Notes: generated by a model not told the origin, from the sequence alone. 64,000 nt of DNA from Marinomonas sp. SBI8L (GCF_001624705.1 NZ_JSEO01000015.1:1-64000); one strand, 5' to 3'. Positions 46,083 through 55,790 are shown, numbered from the stretch's first letter. Numbers and translations: made by a program.

Positions 46083-47023
46083 CCCTAGATAAACGTACTT
46101 TTATCCAGTCCCCCCATTCTTACCCCAAAAAGGTACGTATGGTAGAAATGAGCCCAAGAGATGGCTTGCAGAATGAAACGGGTGGTTTTGTTCCCACACA
46201 AACCAAGATAGAGCTGATTAACCGTTTAAGCGACACTGGTCTGATTCATATTGAATCAGCCAGTTTTGTGTCTCCTAAATGGGTACCACAAATGAAGGAT
46301 GCCAGTGAAGTTATGGCGGGCATCAAGCGTAAAGACGGCATAACCTATAGCGTGCTTACCCCTAACTTGCGTGGCTTTGAAGGCGCGCTTGCGGCCAATG
46401 CTCAAGAGGTGTCGGTATTTAGTGCCGCCTCAGAAAGCTTTACTCAGAAAAACATTAATTGCTCGATTGAAGAAAGCCTTGAACGCTTCATCCCTGTGAT
46501 TGAAGCCGCTAAGTCCCAAGGCATCCCTGTTCGAGGTTATGTGTCTACTGTGATGGGCTGCCCTTATGAAGGCGAAATAGCGCCAGACAAAGTCGCTAAA
46601 GTGGCAAAAGCCCTTTATGACATGGGTTGTTATGAAATCTCTTTAGGTGACACTATCGGCACAGGTACACCGCTAAAAGCCAAACGCATGTTAGAAGCAG
46701 TTAACAAAGACATTCCAATGCACTTACTAGCAGCGCACTTTCACGACACCTATGGCCAAGCTGTCGGTAATTTGAATGCGGTGCTAGAAGAAGGTCTCGC
46801 TATTATCGATAGTTCGGTAGCAGGCCTTGGCGGCTGCCCTTATGCAAAAGGCGCCTCTGGCAATGTTGCTACCGAAGATGTGCTTTATTTGCTCGAAGGG
46901 CTTGGCATCGAAACAGGTATAAACCTTCAAGCCATGGTCGATACTGGCTTCTGGATTTGCGAACAAATCAATCGTAATAATGGCTCTAAAGTGGCACTAG
47001 CAAAGGGAAGAAGTCAGGACTAA
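46079..47023 (+). CDS. liuE: Hydroxymethylglutaryl-CoA lyase
   Basis: 314 residues. Family landmarks: [19 protein letters not shown] near 22, [18 protein letters not shown] near 122, [15 protein letters not shown] near 220 (metal-binding histidines) and the catalytic cysteine in [20 protein letters not shown] near 255. It cleaves HMG-CoA to acetoacetate and acetyl-CoA, the last step of the pathway encoded by this operon. A terminator overlaps its stop codon. Confidence 0.93.
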   Translation: MTLDKRTFIQSPHSYPKKVRMVEMSPRDGLQNETGGFVPTQTKIELINRLSDTGLIHIESASFVSPKWVPQMKDASEVMAGIKRKDGITYSVLTPNLRGFEGALAANAQEVSVFSAASESFTQKNINCSIEESLERFIPVIEAAKSQGIPVRGYVSTVMGCPYEGEIAPDKVAKVAKALYDMGCYEISLGDTIGTGTPLKAKRMLEAVNKDIPMHLLAAHFHDTYGQAVGNLNAVLEEGLAIIDSSVAGLGGCPYAKGASGNVATEDVLYLLEGLGIETGINLQAMVDTGFWICEQINRNNGSKVALAKGRSQD

Positions 47024-47034
47024 TCCTGACTTTT
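47012..47034 (+). terminator. Terminator of the liu operon
   Basis: AGTCAGGA and TCCTGACT pair around CTAA and are followed by TTTTC. The liuE stop codon lies in the loop. Confidence 0.75.
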
Positions 47035-47071
47035 CATGCATTCCAATAAAATTTAGAAAGCGGGTTTAGAA

Positions 47072-48271
47072 TCAAGCTTCTTGTAAAGCTTGATTCTTTC
47101 GCATCAAAAGCTCATAAAAAAACAACATTATAAAGGCGATAAGTATAGCCCCGAAGCTAATGAATAATGCTTCTTTGTAACCAAAGTATTGCGCAACAAT
47201 CCCCATTAAAGACGCTCCTGCCATACTCCCTAACGCCATCATATTTGAATAATAAGCCGTAGCCTTACCAATGCAGTTAGGCGCTTTATCTTGCAATAAA
47301 CTAATCCCGACACCCACGAAAATACCATAGAAAACACCATTAATTATCTGAATCAAAATAAAACTCAACATGCTTTCGATTAAAGTAGATAATATATAAA
47401 ACACCATGGCTGCAATAAAACTAAGGAGTAAAACCTTAGTTGTGCCGATTGCCTTAGCCCATTTAGCAGACATCAACATAATTGGGATCTCACATGCTGC
47501 GGTCAAACCTAACAAGAGCCCAGGGAAAGACACAGGCAAGTTTAAGTCATTGGTCAAATATAATGGCATGGCTGTAATGTAATTTGAGTTCGCCACATTC
47601 CCAAGAAAAAGCACCGCCCCTAGGTAATACACAACCCTCGGAATGGCTTGGTTTTGCAGCGCTTGCGACTTGCCCTTAGCCGCTGATGCTTTTTCTTGCT
47701 GAGGGAGTTTCCCCCAAGCATAAAAGGCGACAAAAACGCCAGCACACGCAGCCATAAGAAAGGTGAACTGAAAACCTATTTTATCGACTAATAAAAAGGC
47801 TAATGGCGGCCCAAGAATCCAGATAAAAGATACCGAAGATCGTATTTGCGCATTCAATTGAGTTGGATCTGTTGCCGAACTTTCAGCAAAGTGCCTAACC
47901 ATAATCAGTATCATAGGGATCGACGCCCTAGCGACTCCCATAAACAAGGTACCAGCAATCATTATTTGCCAGAATGCGTTTAAAAAAGCGTAACTCATTG
48001 CCGCACAGACTATTCCCATCAAAGCGATAATAAACAAAACTTTGTGGTCTACTCCCTTATCAGCAAGCGCGCCAAACTTTTGCGTAATATAGATTCCAGA
48101 AACGGTATAAGCCACAGTATAAATACCAATATAAATGGGCTCAAAGCCGAGTCCATCGATTAAGAAAATACTTAATATAGGTATAACAAGAGCATATGAA
48201 AGCGCAGTTAAGCCATTGATAATATAGTAATTACCAGCCTCACCACTGAGAAAATAATAAATGCGTTTGAT
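47072..48271 (-). CDS. MFS transporter, apparently lacking a normal start codon
   Basis: The first standard start in frame is a GTG at 48115, which would remove the first membrane helix. The frame is open further up to 48311 and encodes IKRIYYFLSGEAGNYYINGL and more, a normal MFS N-terminus. The best ribosome site, AAGGAGAAAGGG, precedes an ATC at 48269-48271 where ATG is expected. From there the protein is about 399 residues with some twelve membrane segments, as in sugar-efflux-type (SetA-like) transporters. Either ATC is used as a rare start or the gene is damaged. Substrate unknown. Confidence 0.6.
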   Translation of the reverse strand: MKRIYYFLSGEAGNYYIINGLTALSYALVIPILSIFLIDGLGFEPIYIGIYTVAYTVSGIYITQKFGALADKGVDHKVLFIIALMGIVCAAMSYAFLNAFWQIMIAGTLFMGVARASIPMILIMVRHFAESSATDPTQLNAQIRSSVSFIWILGPPLAFLLVDKIGFQFTFLMAACAGVFVAFYAWGKLPQQEKASAAKGKSQALQNQAIPRVVYYLGAVLFLGNVANSNYITAMPLYLTNDLNLPVSFPGLLLGLTAACEIPIMLMSAKWAKAIGTTKVLLLSFIAAMVFYILSTLIESMLSFILIQIINGVFYGIFVGVGISLLQDKAPNCIGKATAYYSNMMALGSMAGASLMGIVAQYFGYKEALFISFGAILIAFIMLFFYELLMRKNQALQEA

Positions 48272-48318
48272 GTCCCTTTCTCCTTGTTTCTGACTCCTTG
48301 TCAGAGGTGTCTAAATAC

Positions 48319-48933
48319 TTAGTTCGTTTTGATATTCTGCATTATTTCTGATTTGCGCTTAATGATAGGGGTAACGATAGGACTACCCTCTTGGGTAAAA
48401 AATACAGAAGGTCGATTAAGCCCTTTCAGTTTCCAACTTAAAATTTTACCAATACCTCTCATCACAGCTTTGGCAGACGAACCTTTTAGTGCTGTCGGAA
48501 TTTGCTTTTTAATCTCATGAGTTTGCACATAAGCACGGTTTTGACCAATTTCATCTACTCGACTAGTTTGATGTCGCATAAAATTATGTACTACACCAAT
48601 AAAAGGCATATTACGCCCTAAAGTATTGCCAATAGGCGTGTTACAGCACTTTGCATACCAACGATTCATGCCTTTATCGCTTAAGCGCATACAAGTAACT
48701 TCTTCAATACCTTGATCGATTGTCAGATTAGAGATGGGCATTTGGAAAATATCCGTACCAGAGTATTGATCAAGAATAGCCGGATGATTAGATCGCCCCA
48801 ACTCCATCAAATAAAAAGCAAAAGCCTGGCAATCATAACAGCAGCAGGTAAGGCGATTACCCTTTTGAGCATCCATATCATGGGCTTGCCCCTGAACTTT
48901 ACCGCAATCACAAGCCAGCTTTATTTCTGCCAT
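48319..48933 (-). CDS. DUF6151-type cysteine-rich (GFA-like) protein
   Basis: 204 residues from the ATG at 48933; the longer frame to 48999 lacks support. Cysteine pairs in LACDCGKVQG, RLTCCCYDCQAF and YAKCCNTPIGNT suggest a zinc fold like glutathione-dependent formaldehyde-activating proteins. I recall such proteins as DUF6151. Role unknown. Lies on the same strand as the MFS and GNAT genes. Confidence 0.6.
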   Translation of the reverse strand: MAEIKLACDCGKVQGQAHDMDAQKGNRLTCCCYDCQAFAFYLMELGRSNHPAILDQYSGTDIFQMPISNLTIDQGIEEVTCMRLSDKGMNRWYAKCCNTPIGNTLGRNMPFIGVVHNFMRHQTSRVDEIGQNRAYVQTHEIKKQIPTALKGSSAKAVMRGIGKILSWKLKGLNRPSVFFTQEGSPIVTPIIKRKSEIMQNIKTN

Positions 48934-49008
48934 AACTCTTACCCTCATCGTTATATTTAAAAGCGTTTTATTGAAAAAAGTTAAACCGAAAAGAGCCACT
49001 TAATCAGT

Positions 49009-49521
49009 TCAGTTGAATGGCTTAATTAAATGCATCAAAATCTCATCATAAGAAACACCTGCAACTCGAATGGCGTCTTTCTCTAACCCATACTCTTTAA
49101 AACCAAACTTCTTATACAAATCTATTGCTTGTGTATTATTTGAAGTCACCGTTAGTTGCAAACTCGAAACCGTTTTTAGGGCATCAAATTCTTTGATAAT
49201 GCTCTTCATCAGACCTGAGGCAATCCCAAATCCTCTCGTATTAGGTAAAACGTAAACACCCCAGAGATAAGACTTATGCTGAGTTTTAAGCTTATGACCT
49301 TGAGTAAACCCTGCGATAGCAACAAGCTCGCCTGTTTCTATAAATCCCCCAAGACAAAAAGAAGATTCTCTCGATTCCAAGCGCTCACGCCATACATTCT
49401 CATCAAAGTGAGATTCTTCAAGTAAACTAGACTCGAAAGCCTGAGGAGCTTCTTCAAGACTTTTAAGGCGAATCTTCTTATAAAGTCGCCAATCTTCTGG
49501 AGTGAGTTTTCGAAATAACAC
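49009..49521 (-). CDS. GNAT N-acetyltransferase
   Basis: 170 residues from a GTG start at 49521. The acetyl-CoA site appears as VYVLPNTRGFGIASGLMKSI near 90-110, and the C-terminal TSNNTQAIDLYKKFGFKEYG is standard for the family. Substrate unknown. No partner gene is evident. Confidence 0.82.
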   Translation of the reverse strand: MLFRKLTPEDWRLYKKIRLKSLEEAPQAFESSLLEESHFDENVWRERLESRESSFCLGGFIETGELVAIAGFTQGHKLKTQHKSYLWGVYVLPNTRGFGIASGLMKSIIKEFDALKTVSSLQLTVTSNNTQAIDLYKKFGFKEYGLEKDAIRVAGVSYDEILMHLIKPFN

Positions 49522-49621
49522 GAGTACGCCCTGCTCTATGTGAATCCATAGATATACTTTAAGGCATATGAGATTAACTTAATAGGTGTTGAGATAAATT
49601 CTCATTTAGAATCAAAGCTTA

Positions 49622-49653
49622 TAAAAAGGCTCAATCGCAAAAAGCAATTGAAC
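49622..49653 (-). terminator. Terminator after the histidine phosphatase gene
   Basis: On the minus strand GGTTCAATTGC and GCGATTGAGCC form a stem followed by TTTTTAT. Confidence 0.65.
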
Positions 49654-49694
49654 CCTGTTATGAAATCCCTATCAAACCTCGTAAACAAAGTAAC

Positions 49695-50528
49695 TTATTG
49701 AGCACTACTAGAAAGGTTCACACCTGAAAAATCTTTATAAGCATAAGTCCCTATGTGGTAAATACCTGAAGCGGGATTACCTATCTGGCAGGTTTCATTA
49801 TTACCTGTTTCAAAAGGTCGGCAATCATAATCAGATGAAGTTGGTTGCGCACCGTATTTAACATACAAATCGGCATCTCCTGTACCACCACTCATACTGA
49901 CTTCAAATGAGGTCACGCAGTCAGGTAGATCAAGTTGGTAATAAGCCCACTCACCTGTGTTGCCTGATAAGTTCGTTAAAGCAAGGTCAGATACTTCACA
50001 GCTTTGCTTATCTTCGCTAGGCAAAGATGTAAGACGCACAGTGGTAACAGAACCATCTTGATTAAAGATAAGCTGATAAAGTCTATCGTATTCACTTTCA
50101 TCAATGGCAGAGCCTGCTTCACCACCTAATAAGGTCACGAGTTCGGGGGTAGTATTAGAGTGGCCCACCACCATGGTATTACCAACCAAGTTTTTTAAAG
50201 TCGTCGCAAAGCCACTCAAATCGAACGGATCATAAGCCTGAACACCAACTGAGATAAGCTCACTCAAAGGCGCTGCTGTTTCTAAGGTACGATTGTAAGA
50301 AGTGCTGTAAATCGCGTTAATATTTGCATGCTTAAGTGTGCTAGCGAGGTTAGCAGCACGTAGTTTTCCCGCTTCAGACAAGGAAGGGTTAGAGCCAGCA
50401 TCCAACTTTTCAGCATGGCGTGTTAAATAAATAATATTCGCATCCGCTGCCATTAATGAAGAAGCATATAGGCCAGATAAAGCCATACTCATACCCACAA
50501 CAGAAACAGTTAAAGCCTTCTTAATCAT
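49695..50528 (-). CDS. Secreted histidine phosphatase with C-terminal PPC domain
   Basis: 277 residues. A signal peptide (residues 1-28, VVGMSMALSGLYASSLMAAD) precedes a SixA-type phosphoglycerate-mutase-like domain with the RHAEK catalytic motif near 37 and VVGHSNTTPEL near 120. Residues about 185-277 form a pre-peptidase C-terminal (PPC) beta domain (DLPDCVTSFEVSMSGGTGDADLYVKYG), usual in secreted proteases but rarely joined to a phosphatase. It likely acts outside the cytoplasm. The PPC domain ends abruptly after VNLSSSAQ. Confidence 0.75.
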   Translation of the reverse strand: MIKKALTVSVVGMSMALSGLYASSLMAADANIIYLTRHAEKLDAGSNPSLSEAGKLRAANLASTLKHANINAIYSTSYNRTLETAAPLSELISVGVQAYDPFDLSGFATTLKNLVGNTMVVGHSNTTPELVTLLGGEAGSAIDESEYDRLYQLIFNQDGSVTTVRLTSLPSEDKQSCEVSDLALTNLSGNTGEWAYYQLDLPDCVTSFEVSMSGGTGDADLYVKYGAQPTSSDYDCRPFETGNNETCQIGNPASGIYHIGTYAYKDFSGVNLSSSAQ

Positions 50529-50730
50529 GATAAATCCTTTTTATAACACATTGTTTTAGTTTGTTTTTGATCTAATTTTTCACAAAGTCAGATCAACATA
50601 CTAGCAATGCTTTTGCCGTAGCTGAGCAAAAGTTAAAAAGGCTAATATAACTAGATCAAGGGTCTCAGATTAGATTAGGTTGGGGAACCTGAGCTAAATC
50701 AATCGATGATTCCTTAAACCATTCCTTAAG

Positions 50731-51633
50731 CTAAGCCAACCATTCCTCTAATCTTGCAAGTAAGCCTATTACACGTTTTGGCAATACATGCTCTCGATTA
50801 GTACAAAGGTAAATGGTTTCATTTACTGGGTTTGGAAGTGTATGCCATTTAATCTTGTCCTGATAAGCAAAGGCATCAACAGCAAAAGCAGGTAAGACAG
50901 TAAAACCTAAACCTAAGCTGACCGGCTCTAGAATCGAGCCTATTTGATTTGAAAAGCCACTTTTTCGGATATCATCAATATGGCTAAATTCAGGAAAGTT
51001 AGCCCCTAGTAACAAAGCAGCTTGATAATCGCTATCTGGATGCTGGATAAAGCCTAATTCTTTAAGCTGATTCCACATAGACAATAATGTGGCTGCAGAA
51101 GATAGTTCACAATCGTCAAAATCAGCCGGTGTTACCAAAACAAGTGCTTCTTTTGCCACTTCCTTAGCGTCTATTTTAGGGTTTGCTGTAAGTTTGCTCA
51201 TCAAGCCAATATCTAACACGCCTTGGCTTAAATGTGATTCGATCGAATCATTAGGCGCAAAACGATAATCAACCGTCAACTTAGAATGAGTTTGCTGCAT
51301 AGCCAAAATATCAGGATAAAGTCTTAACCCCACGCTTCCAGGCGACATGATACTTACCTCCCCTACAAATTCAGGGTCGTCTTGCAAGCTGGTTTCGAGC
51401 TCTTCCATGGCCTGTAATATCTGCTTTCCCTTTTGGTAAACCTGATTGCCCGCATGGGTCAGACTAAACTTTTTCCCTTGTCGTATTAATAAAGTCTGCC
51501 CAAGAGACTCTTCCAACTTTCGAACATGTTGGCTTACGCCAGATTGCGTCATATGCAACTTATCAGCGGTACGGGTGAAATGGCCAAGCTCGGCCAGAGT
51601 ACAAAAGCTTTTTAAAAGGACAGGATTAATCAT
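50731..51633 (-). CDS. LysR-family regulator
   Basis: 300 residues. N-terminal winged helix-turn-helix (LLKSFCTLAELGHFTRTADK, MTQSGVSQHVRKLEE) and a C-terminal LysR substrate domain. It is divergent from the VOC-family gene at 51761 with 127 bp between, so it probably controls that gene. Effector unknown. Confidence 0.87.
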   Translation of the reverse strand: MINPVLLKSFCTLAELGHFTRTADKLHMTQSGVSQHVRKLEESLGQTLLIRQGKKFSLTHAGNQVYQKGKQILQAMEELETSLQDDPEFVGEVSIMSPGSVGLRLYPDILAMQQTHSKLTVDYRFAPNDSIESHLSQGVLDIGLMSKLTANPKIDAKEVAKEALVLVTPADFDDCELSSAATLLSMWNQLKELGFIQHPDSDYQAALLLGANFPEFSHIDDIRKSGFSNQIGSILEPVSLGLGFTVLPAFAVDAFAYQDKIKWHTLPNPVNETIYLCTNREHVLPKRVIGLLARLEEWLA

Positions 51634-51760
51634 AACAAAATATACTTATTTTCATTTTAAATGATAATTTAACATTATTAATATACGTATGTAACCTTGC
51701 CTTATTCACTCGTTAAACACGATGAGAAAGACCCATCTAAACCGTTAATAAGGAAAATAC

Positions 51761-52258
51761 ATGACCTACCCAAGAGCTTTTAATCACATAGGTTTATCCG
51801 TACCTGATGTCGATGCCGCTTTTAAGTGGTATACCGATGTTTTAGGGCTTTACCCAATAATGGAGCCAACAGAAATTGCACGAGATGACAGTGCCATTGG
51901 CATTATGTGTGATGACGTATTTGGCGAGAGCTGGAGTAAATTTAAAATCTGCCACCTAGCAACAGCAGATAGAATCGGTATCGAGTTGTTTGAGTTCCCA
52001 GATAATCAAACACCCGACAATAATTTAGAATATAAAAAGACAGGCATTTTTCATTTCTGCATTACTGACCCTGATGTAGAGGGTTTAGCAGAGAAGATAG
52101 TCGCAACGGGTGGTAAACAACGCATGCCAGTTCGTAGTTATTACCCAGGAGAAAAGCCATATCGTATGGTTTACTGTGAAGATCCATGGGGAAACATCAT
52201 CGAGATCTACTCACACTCTTACGAGTTAACTTACTCAGCAGGCGCTTATCAAGATTAA
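51761..52258 (+). CDS. VOC-family (glyoxalase/dioxygenase-like) protein
   Basis: 165 residues. Opening FNHIGLSVPDVDAAFKWYTD and closing CEDPWGNIIEIYSHS are standard VOC features; metal ligands would be His near 9, the Glu in RIGIELFEF or His in GIFHFCITD, and Glu in IIEIY. Proteins of this fold include lactoylglutathione lyases and ring-cleavage dioxygenases. Substrate not defined. Downstream of a divergent LysR gene. Confidence 0.83.
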   Translation: MTYPRAFNHIGLSVPDVDAAFKWYTDVLGLYPIMEPTEIARDDSAIGIMCDDVFGESWSKFKICHLATADRIGIELFEFPDNQTPDNNLEYKKTGIFHFCITDPDVEGLAEKIVATGGKQRMPVRSYYPGEKPYRMVYCEDPWGNIIEIYSHSYELTYSAGAYQD

Positions 52259-52343
52259 GCATTAATCTAAAAGTAAAAGACTGGCTTACCGCTTATTCAA
52301 GCACCTGCAAATAAGTCAGTCTTATTGCTAGATAGATAAAGGC

Positions 52344-52559
52344 CTAATAACCTAGGCTCGATTCATATGGATCTTCTGTTCTCTTTGCTTCGTATTCTTC
52401 ATATGACATGCTCGATCTTTCCATGCACTCATCATATTGAGAAGGTGCCACGTTATTACAAGCAAACTGGTTATTCGCTTGGATATTTTCATACAAATCT
52501 TTTTTACTACAGCCTGCAACTAAAGTCAGAGCAACGCCTAATATGGCTATTTTAATCAT
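52344..52559 (-). CDS. Small lipoprotein
   Basis: 71 residues with a lipoprotein signal peptide: IKIAILGVALTLVAGC, lipobox LVAGC with the acylated Cys at 17. The mature part has two more cysteines (FACNNVAPSQYDECMERS) that could form a disulphide and an acidic tail. A small lipid-anchored periplasmic protein of unknown role. Confidence 0.6.
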   Translation of the reverse strand: MIKIAILGVALTLVAGCSKKDLYENIQANNQFACNNVAPSQYDECMERSSMSYEEYEAKRTEDPYESSLGY

Positions 52560-52682
52560 TTACTACTTTCCTTTAAAAAAACGCTTAACTCTAAAATCAC
52601 TTAAATAATAAACTACCAATATAAGTTAAAATCTGACTAAAAGTTTTTAAATAAGTTCCAATTAAATAACTCATCATGCCAA

Positions 52683-52961
52683 TCAGTTACTCGTTAAATA
52701 CCAAACCAATATTAACATGGATAAGATAAAAGGAACGACAGTTAAAACAACAAAATCCGAATACTCCCCGTGCTTAAATGCATACCAGCCTTGATGAATA
52801 CAAAAAGCCGTTGAACCGATAAAAAAGAGAGAAAGATAAAAGTAAAACTCAGTTAAATCAGATAAACCAAGAAACAAAAGAATTGGCCAGATAGCGGCAC
52901 CTATCCAAAGATGGGGCACTAACATCACCCCTATCTTTCGTTTATAAGGCTCTCTTCTCAT
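52683..52961 (-). CDS. Small integral membrane protein
   Basis: 92 residues with three hydrophobic segments (LWIGAAIWPILLFLGL, FYFYLSLFFIGSTAFCI, FVVLTVVPFILSMLILVWYL). The N-terminus RREPYKRKIG is basic and so probably cytoplasmic. No family recognised; no operon partner. Confidence 0.55.
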   Translation of the reverse strand: MRREPYKRKIGVMLVPHLWIGAAIWPILLFLGLSDLTEFYFYLSLFFIGSTAFCIHQGWYAFKHGEYSDFVVLTVVPFILSMLILVWYLTSN

Positions 52962-53145
52962 TTGAAGCTCCTCTTTTATTGCAACTCATCAACATCTATT
53001 CAAATAAACAGTTGGGACGATTTTCTTCATTTCTAGAACTAAAATGCATAATAAAGCACCCAAGTAAGGCGGTTTTGCAGCGCCATAAAAGCTAAATATC
53101 ACTAAAATAATGACATGCTTTAATCTGATTATTAAGGAGTGAATC

Positions 53146-53829
53146 ATGAAATTAACCCTTTATTCTGGCACACGTAACGCTTCAAGCTGGGCTATGAGAG
53201 CTTGGTTAAGCCTAAAGGAAACAAACATTGAGTTTGAAGAAATTATTATAGATATCAAACGCCCTCAAAGATGGCGAAACATAGCTGAAATTAGCACCTT
53301 TTCACCTGCCTCACGCGTCCCTGTACTAGTGGTTGAAGAGGAGGAAACCCAGAGCAAAGACACACACATTATTTACGATTCTCAGGCCATCATGGAATTC
53401 GTTAATGAATTATCCAATAACCAATTACTTCCCGATAATAAATTTGTAAGAGCTGAAGCCAGATCTATGCTTGCTTGGCAACATGCTGATATGGGTAAGA
53501 TCTGCCCTAGCCTATCTTTTGAAAGCAGCTTTTATCCAGATAAGAAAATATTGTCAGCTGATAATGTCAAAAGCGCCGAAGGCCTTTATCAAGTATGGGA
53601 AGGTCTATTATCTAAATACCAAGGTCCATATTTATTTGGCGACGTGTCCCTTGCGGACCTTACCTTAGTACCTAGCGTATTAAGGCTTACTTCACACCTT
53701 GAACCATCTCATCACTTCCCCCTAACAAAGGCTTGGGCAGAACGTTTATTAAACCGACCTCATGTCAAAGCTTGGTTAGATGAAGCCTATGAGTTAGACC
53801 CCATTTATTATGATTCTTACCTACACTAA
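53146..53829 (+). CDS. Glutathione S-transferase family protein
   Basis: 227 residues. N-terminal thioredoxin-like domain with LYSGTRNASSWAMRAWLSLK (Ser near the glutathione site) and the cis-proline segment SRVPVLVV near 60, then IYDSQAIMEFVNE; the helical C-terminal domain carries LFGDVSLADLTLVPSVLRL, the conserved GxxxSxAD N-capping motif. Reaction unknown. SD AAGGAG precedes the ATG. A terminator follows. Confidence 0.83.
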   Translation: MKLTLYSGTRNASSWAMRAWLSLKETNIEFEEIIIDIKRPQRWRNIAEISTFSPASRVPVLVVEEEETQSKDTHIIYDSQAIMEFVNELSNNQLLPDNKFVRAEARSMLAWQHADMGKICPSLSFESSFYPDKKILSADNVKSAEGLYQVWEGLLSKYQGPYLFGDVSLADLTLVPSVLRLTSHLEPSHHFPLTKAWAERLLNRPHVKAWLDEAYELDPIYYDSYLH

Positions 53830-53837
53830 GAAGTATT

Positions 53838-53865
53838 GAGAGAGCCTAAACGTCTTGGCTCTCTC
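53838..53865. terminator. Terminator between GST and proC
   Basis: GAGAGAGCC and GGCTCTCTC pair over nine bases in the gap between these convergent genes. CCCCTTTATT follows on the plus strand. Confidence 0.7.
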
Positions 53866-53895
53866 CCCTTTATTAGATCCAATAACTAAAAGCCA

Positions 53896-54971
53896 TTAAT
53901 CCCTATTGTCAGGATCAGACATATCCACCGCTTTATGAGACGCTTTTAACAAAGCATCATAAATAGCGGCTTCCACATGTTTGGCTTTCAGCTCATTCAC
54001 TCCTTGCTCAGTGGTACCATTTGGCGTCATCACATCTTGAGCAAGCTGAGCAGGAAACTTATCAGACATTTGCAGCATTTTACCGCTACCCTCTAAGGTT
54101 TTACCCACTAATCGCTTTGACTCTTCATAGTTAAAGCCCAATGCTTGAGAGGCTTTAATCATGGCATCAGCCATTAGCATGACATAAGCTGGTCCTCCAC
54201 CACTGATGCCCGTTGCGCCATCTATATCACTCTCTTTCTCAACAAAGAAAAGCTCACCCATAAACTGAGCCGCCTCAAGAAAAGCAGAATAATGAGCGCT
54301 AAAAGTACCGCTAAAATAGATAGGCGTGATTCCTACACCAAACTCACAAGGCGTATTTGGCATACATCTCACCACTTGAGAGTTAGGAAAGTATTGCTGA
54401 ATTTCCGCACACGAAACACCAGCTAACATAGAAACAATTAAAGCAGGATCGTTAGCGCCCGAATCTCGGTTTTGCATCGCTAGATTAGGTAAGTCTTGGG
54501 GCCTTATACCTAAGAAGAGAATGTGTGTATTTTCGGGGAGCCCCTCTCTCACCTCAATATCACCAAGACTTTGCGCAAGTTTTAGCCTTTCTTCACTTTT
54601 GTCGATAACACTCACTTGCCAATTATTTAAAAAGTAAGGAAGTGTCGCCTTATATACAGGAAAGCCCATATTACCAGCACCGAGGGAACCTACGAATAAG
54701 TCCTCCCGCCTCAGCGTGTGGATAAAAGCCGCTAGATTTATGGCGAGGGTCGCAACTTAATAGTCATTCTATTGATAAGGCCCTTAACGTAAAGATAGGG
54801 CTTTTAGACCACGCCCTTCGGGTCTTTCAGAAAAAGTCACACCCTGTGTTGTCCCTTTTCGTAAGGTGCCTACATTACGTCAAAGTGACGCCTTGCGTGA
54901 TACGTTTTCTGAAAAGACTGAGAAGAGGTGACTTAATCGCAGGTTCCCTAAACACAATTCTTTTGCAACAT
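53896..54971 (-). pseudogene. proC: Pyrroline-5-carboxylate reductase split by a miniature element
   Basis: The 3' part (to 54684) carries LGAGNMGFP, the tail of the Rossmann GxGxxG loop, and the ProC signature GISGGGPAYVMLMADAM followed by TPNGTTEQGV, in about 260 residues. Upstream the sequence enters a 267-bp inverted-repeat element with no in-frame ATG, GTG or TTG before a stop at 54757. Beyond the element a good ribosome site (AAGGAG) and ATG at 54971 encode MLQKNCV, the missing first residues. The enzyme reduces pyrroline-5-carboxylate to proline. It is probably inactive unless another start is used. Whether a second proC exists elsewhere is unknown. Confidence 0.75.
54683..54949. repeat. 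Miniature inverted-repeat element (267 bp) inside proC
   Basis: Ends AGGGAACCTACGAATAAGTC and, reverse-complemented, AGGGAACCTGCGATTAAGTC. No reading frame of note. It contains CGCCCTTCGGGTCTTTCAG and blocks shared with the elements at 32098 and 61379. Non-autonomous; its transposase source is not in the window. Confidence 0.75.
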
Positions 54972-55212
54972 TTGCGATCTTCTCCTTAATCCTATCCATT
55001 TTCGTTTTCTATTCGAAAACTAGATGGTACGAATAGAATTCAAACTTGCAAGGCTTTAATACAGAGGGAGAAGAACTAATAAAGCAAGAAGAGAAACAAC
55101 TAACTATCTGATTTAATTTAAAAATCAATACTAAAAAAAGAAGTGAAATGCAGTGAAAAGGCTCACTACCTCCATCCTTGGAGATATATAAAATAAGACA
55201 TGAGAAGAGAAT

Positions 55213-55704
55213 TTATCGAGCGATAATATCTAGTACTTCTTCAATGGTTTGAGTTAAAAGCTCAGCATTGTCATAAGCGCTTTGCAATGCCGCATCTTGG
55301 CTTTCTTTCACCTTAGTTGGCTGTTCAATAAATAAACCTTTTGGCTGATAATATTGGTCTAATACAACCACTAAAGGGATTTTAACCTCTGTAATATCTA
55401 ACTTATCTAACAAGTTTTCTTGAGCAAAATCACGGCTAACAATAGAGAGATTAATCTTAGGGTGAAACTCTGCCATGGCACTAATTGCCGTAATATTTAG
55501 CTGACAATCCGGACACCAAGTTTCACCGGCTATTAGGATATTAGCTCCCTGCTCTAAACTGGCAATTCTCATTATAAGTGATTGCGTAAACTGCCCAGTT
55601 AAAGCATCAGCCGCTTTAAGGACAGCAAGAGCCTCATCTTCAGAGCCTTGCGCCAAATAGGTTTTAAAGTCGATTCCTTGCTCAAAAAAGTTTTTAAATG
55701 CCAT
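55213..55704 (-). CDS. Thioredoxin-like protein
   Basis: 163 residues with a WCPDC redox motif (IAGETWCPDCQLN near 63-71) and the thioredoxin-fold cis-proline in EVKIPLVVVLDQ near 112. This type is a small cytoplasmic family with ETWCPDC active sites, and no signal peptide is present. Function unproved. About 240 bp of gene-free sequence lie between it and the proC region. Confidence 0.75.
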   Translation of the reverse strand: MAFKNFFEQGIDFKTYLAQGSEDEALAVLKAADALTGQFTQSLIMRIASLEQGANILIAGETWCPDCQLNITAISAMAEFHPKINLSIVSRDFAQENLLDKLDITEVKIPLVVVLDQYYQPKGLFIEQPTKVKESQDAALQSAYDNAELLTQTIEEVLDIIAR

Positions 55705-55790
55705 AAGCTAACAATTACCTTTGCTTTTTATTAATTTCAAACACCATCTTACCAACAGAAGACCACAAATAAACTGAAAACATTTTCAAC

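Noticed and set aside
54972-55212. Possible gene upstream of the proC fragment
   Set aside because: No reading frame of useful length or coding character was seen.
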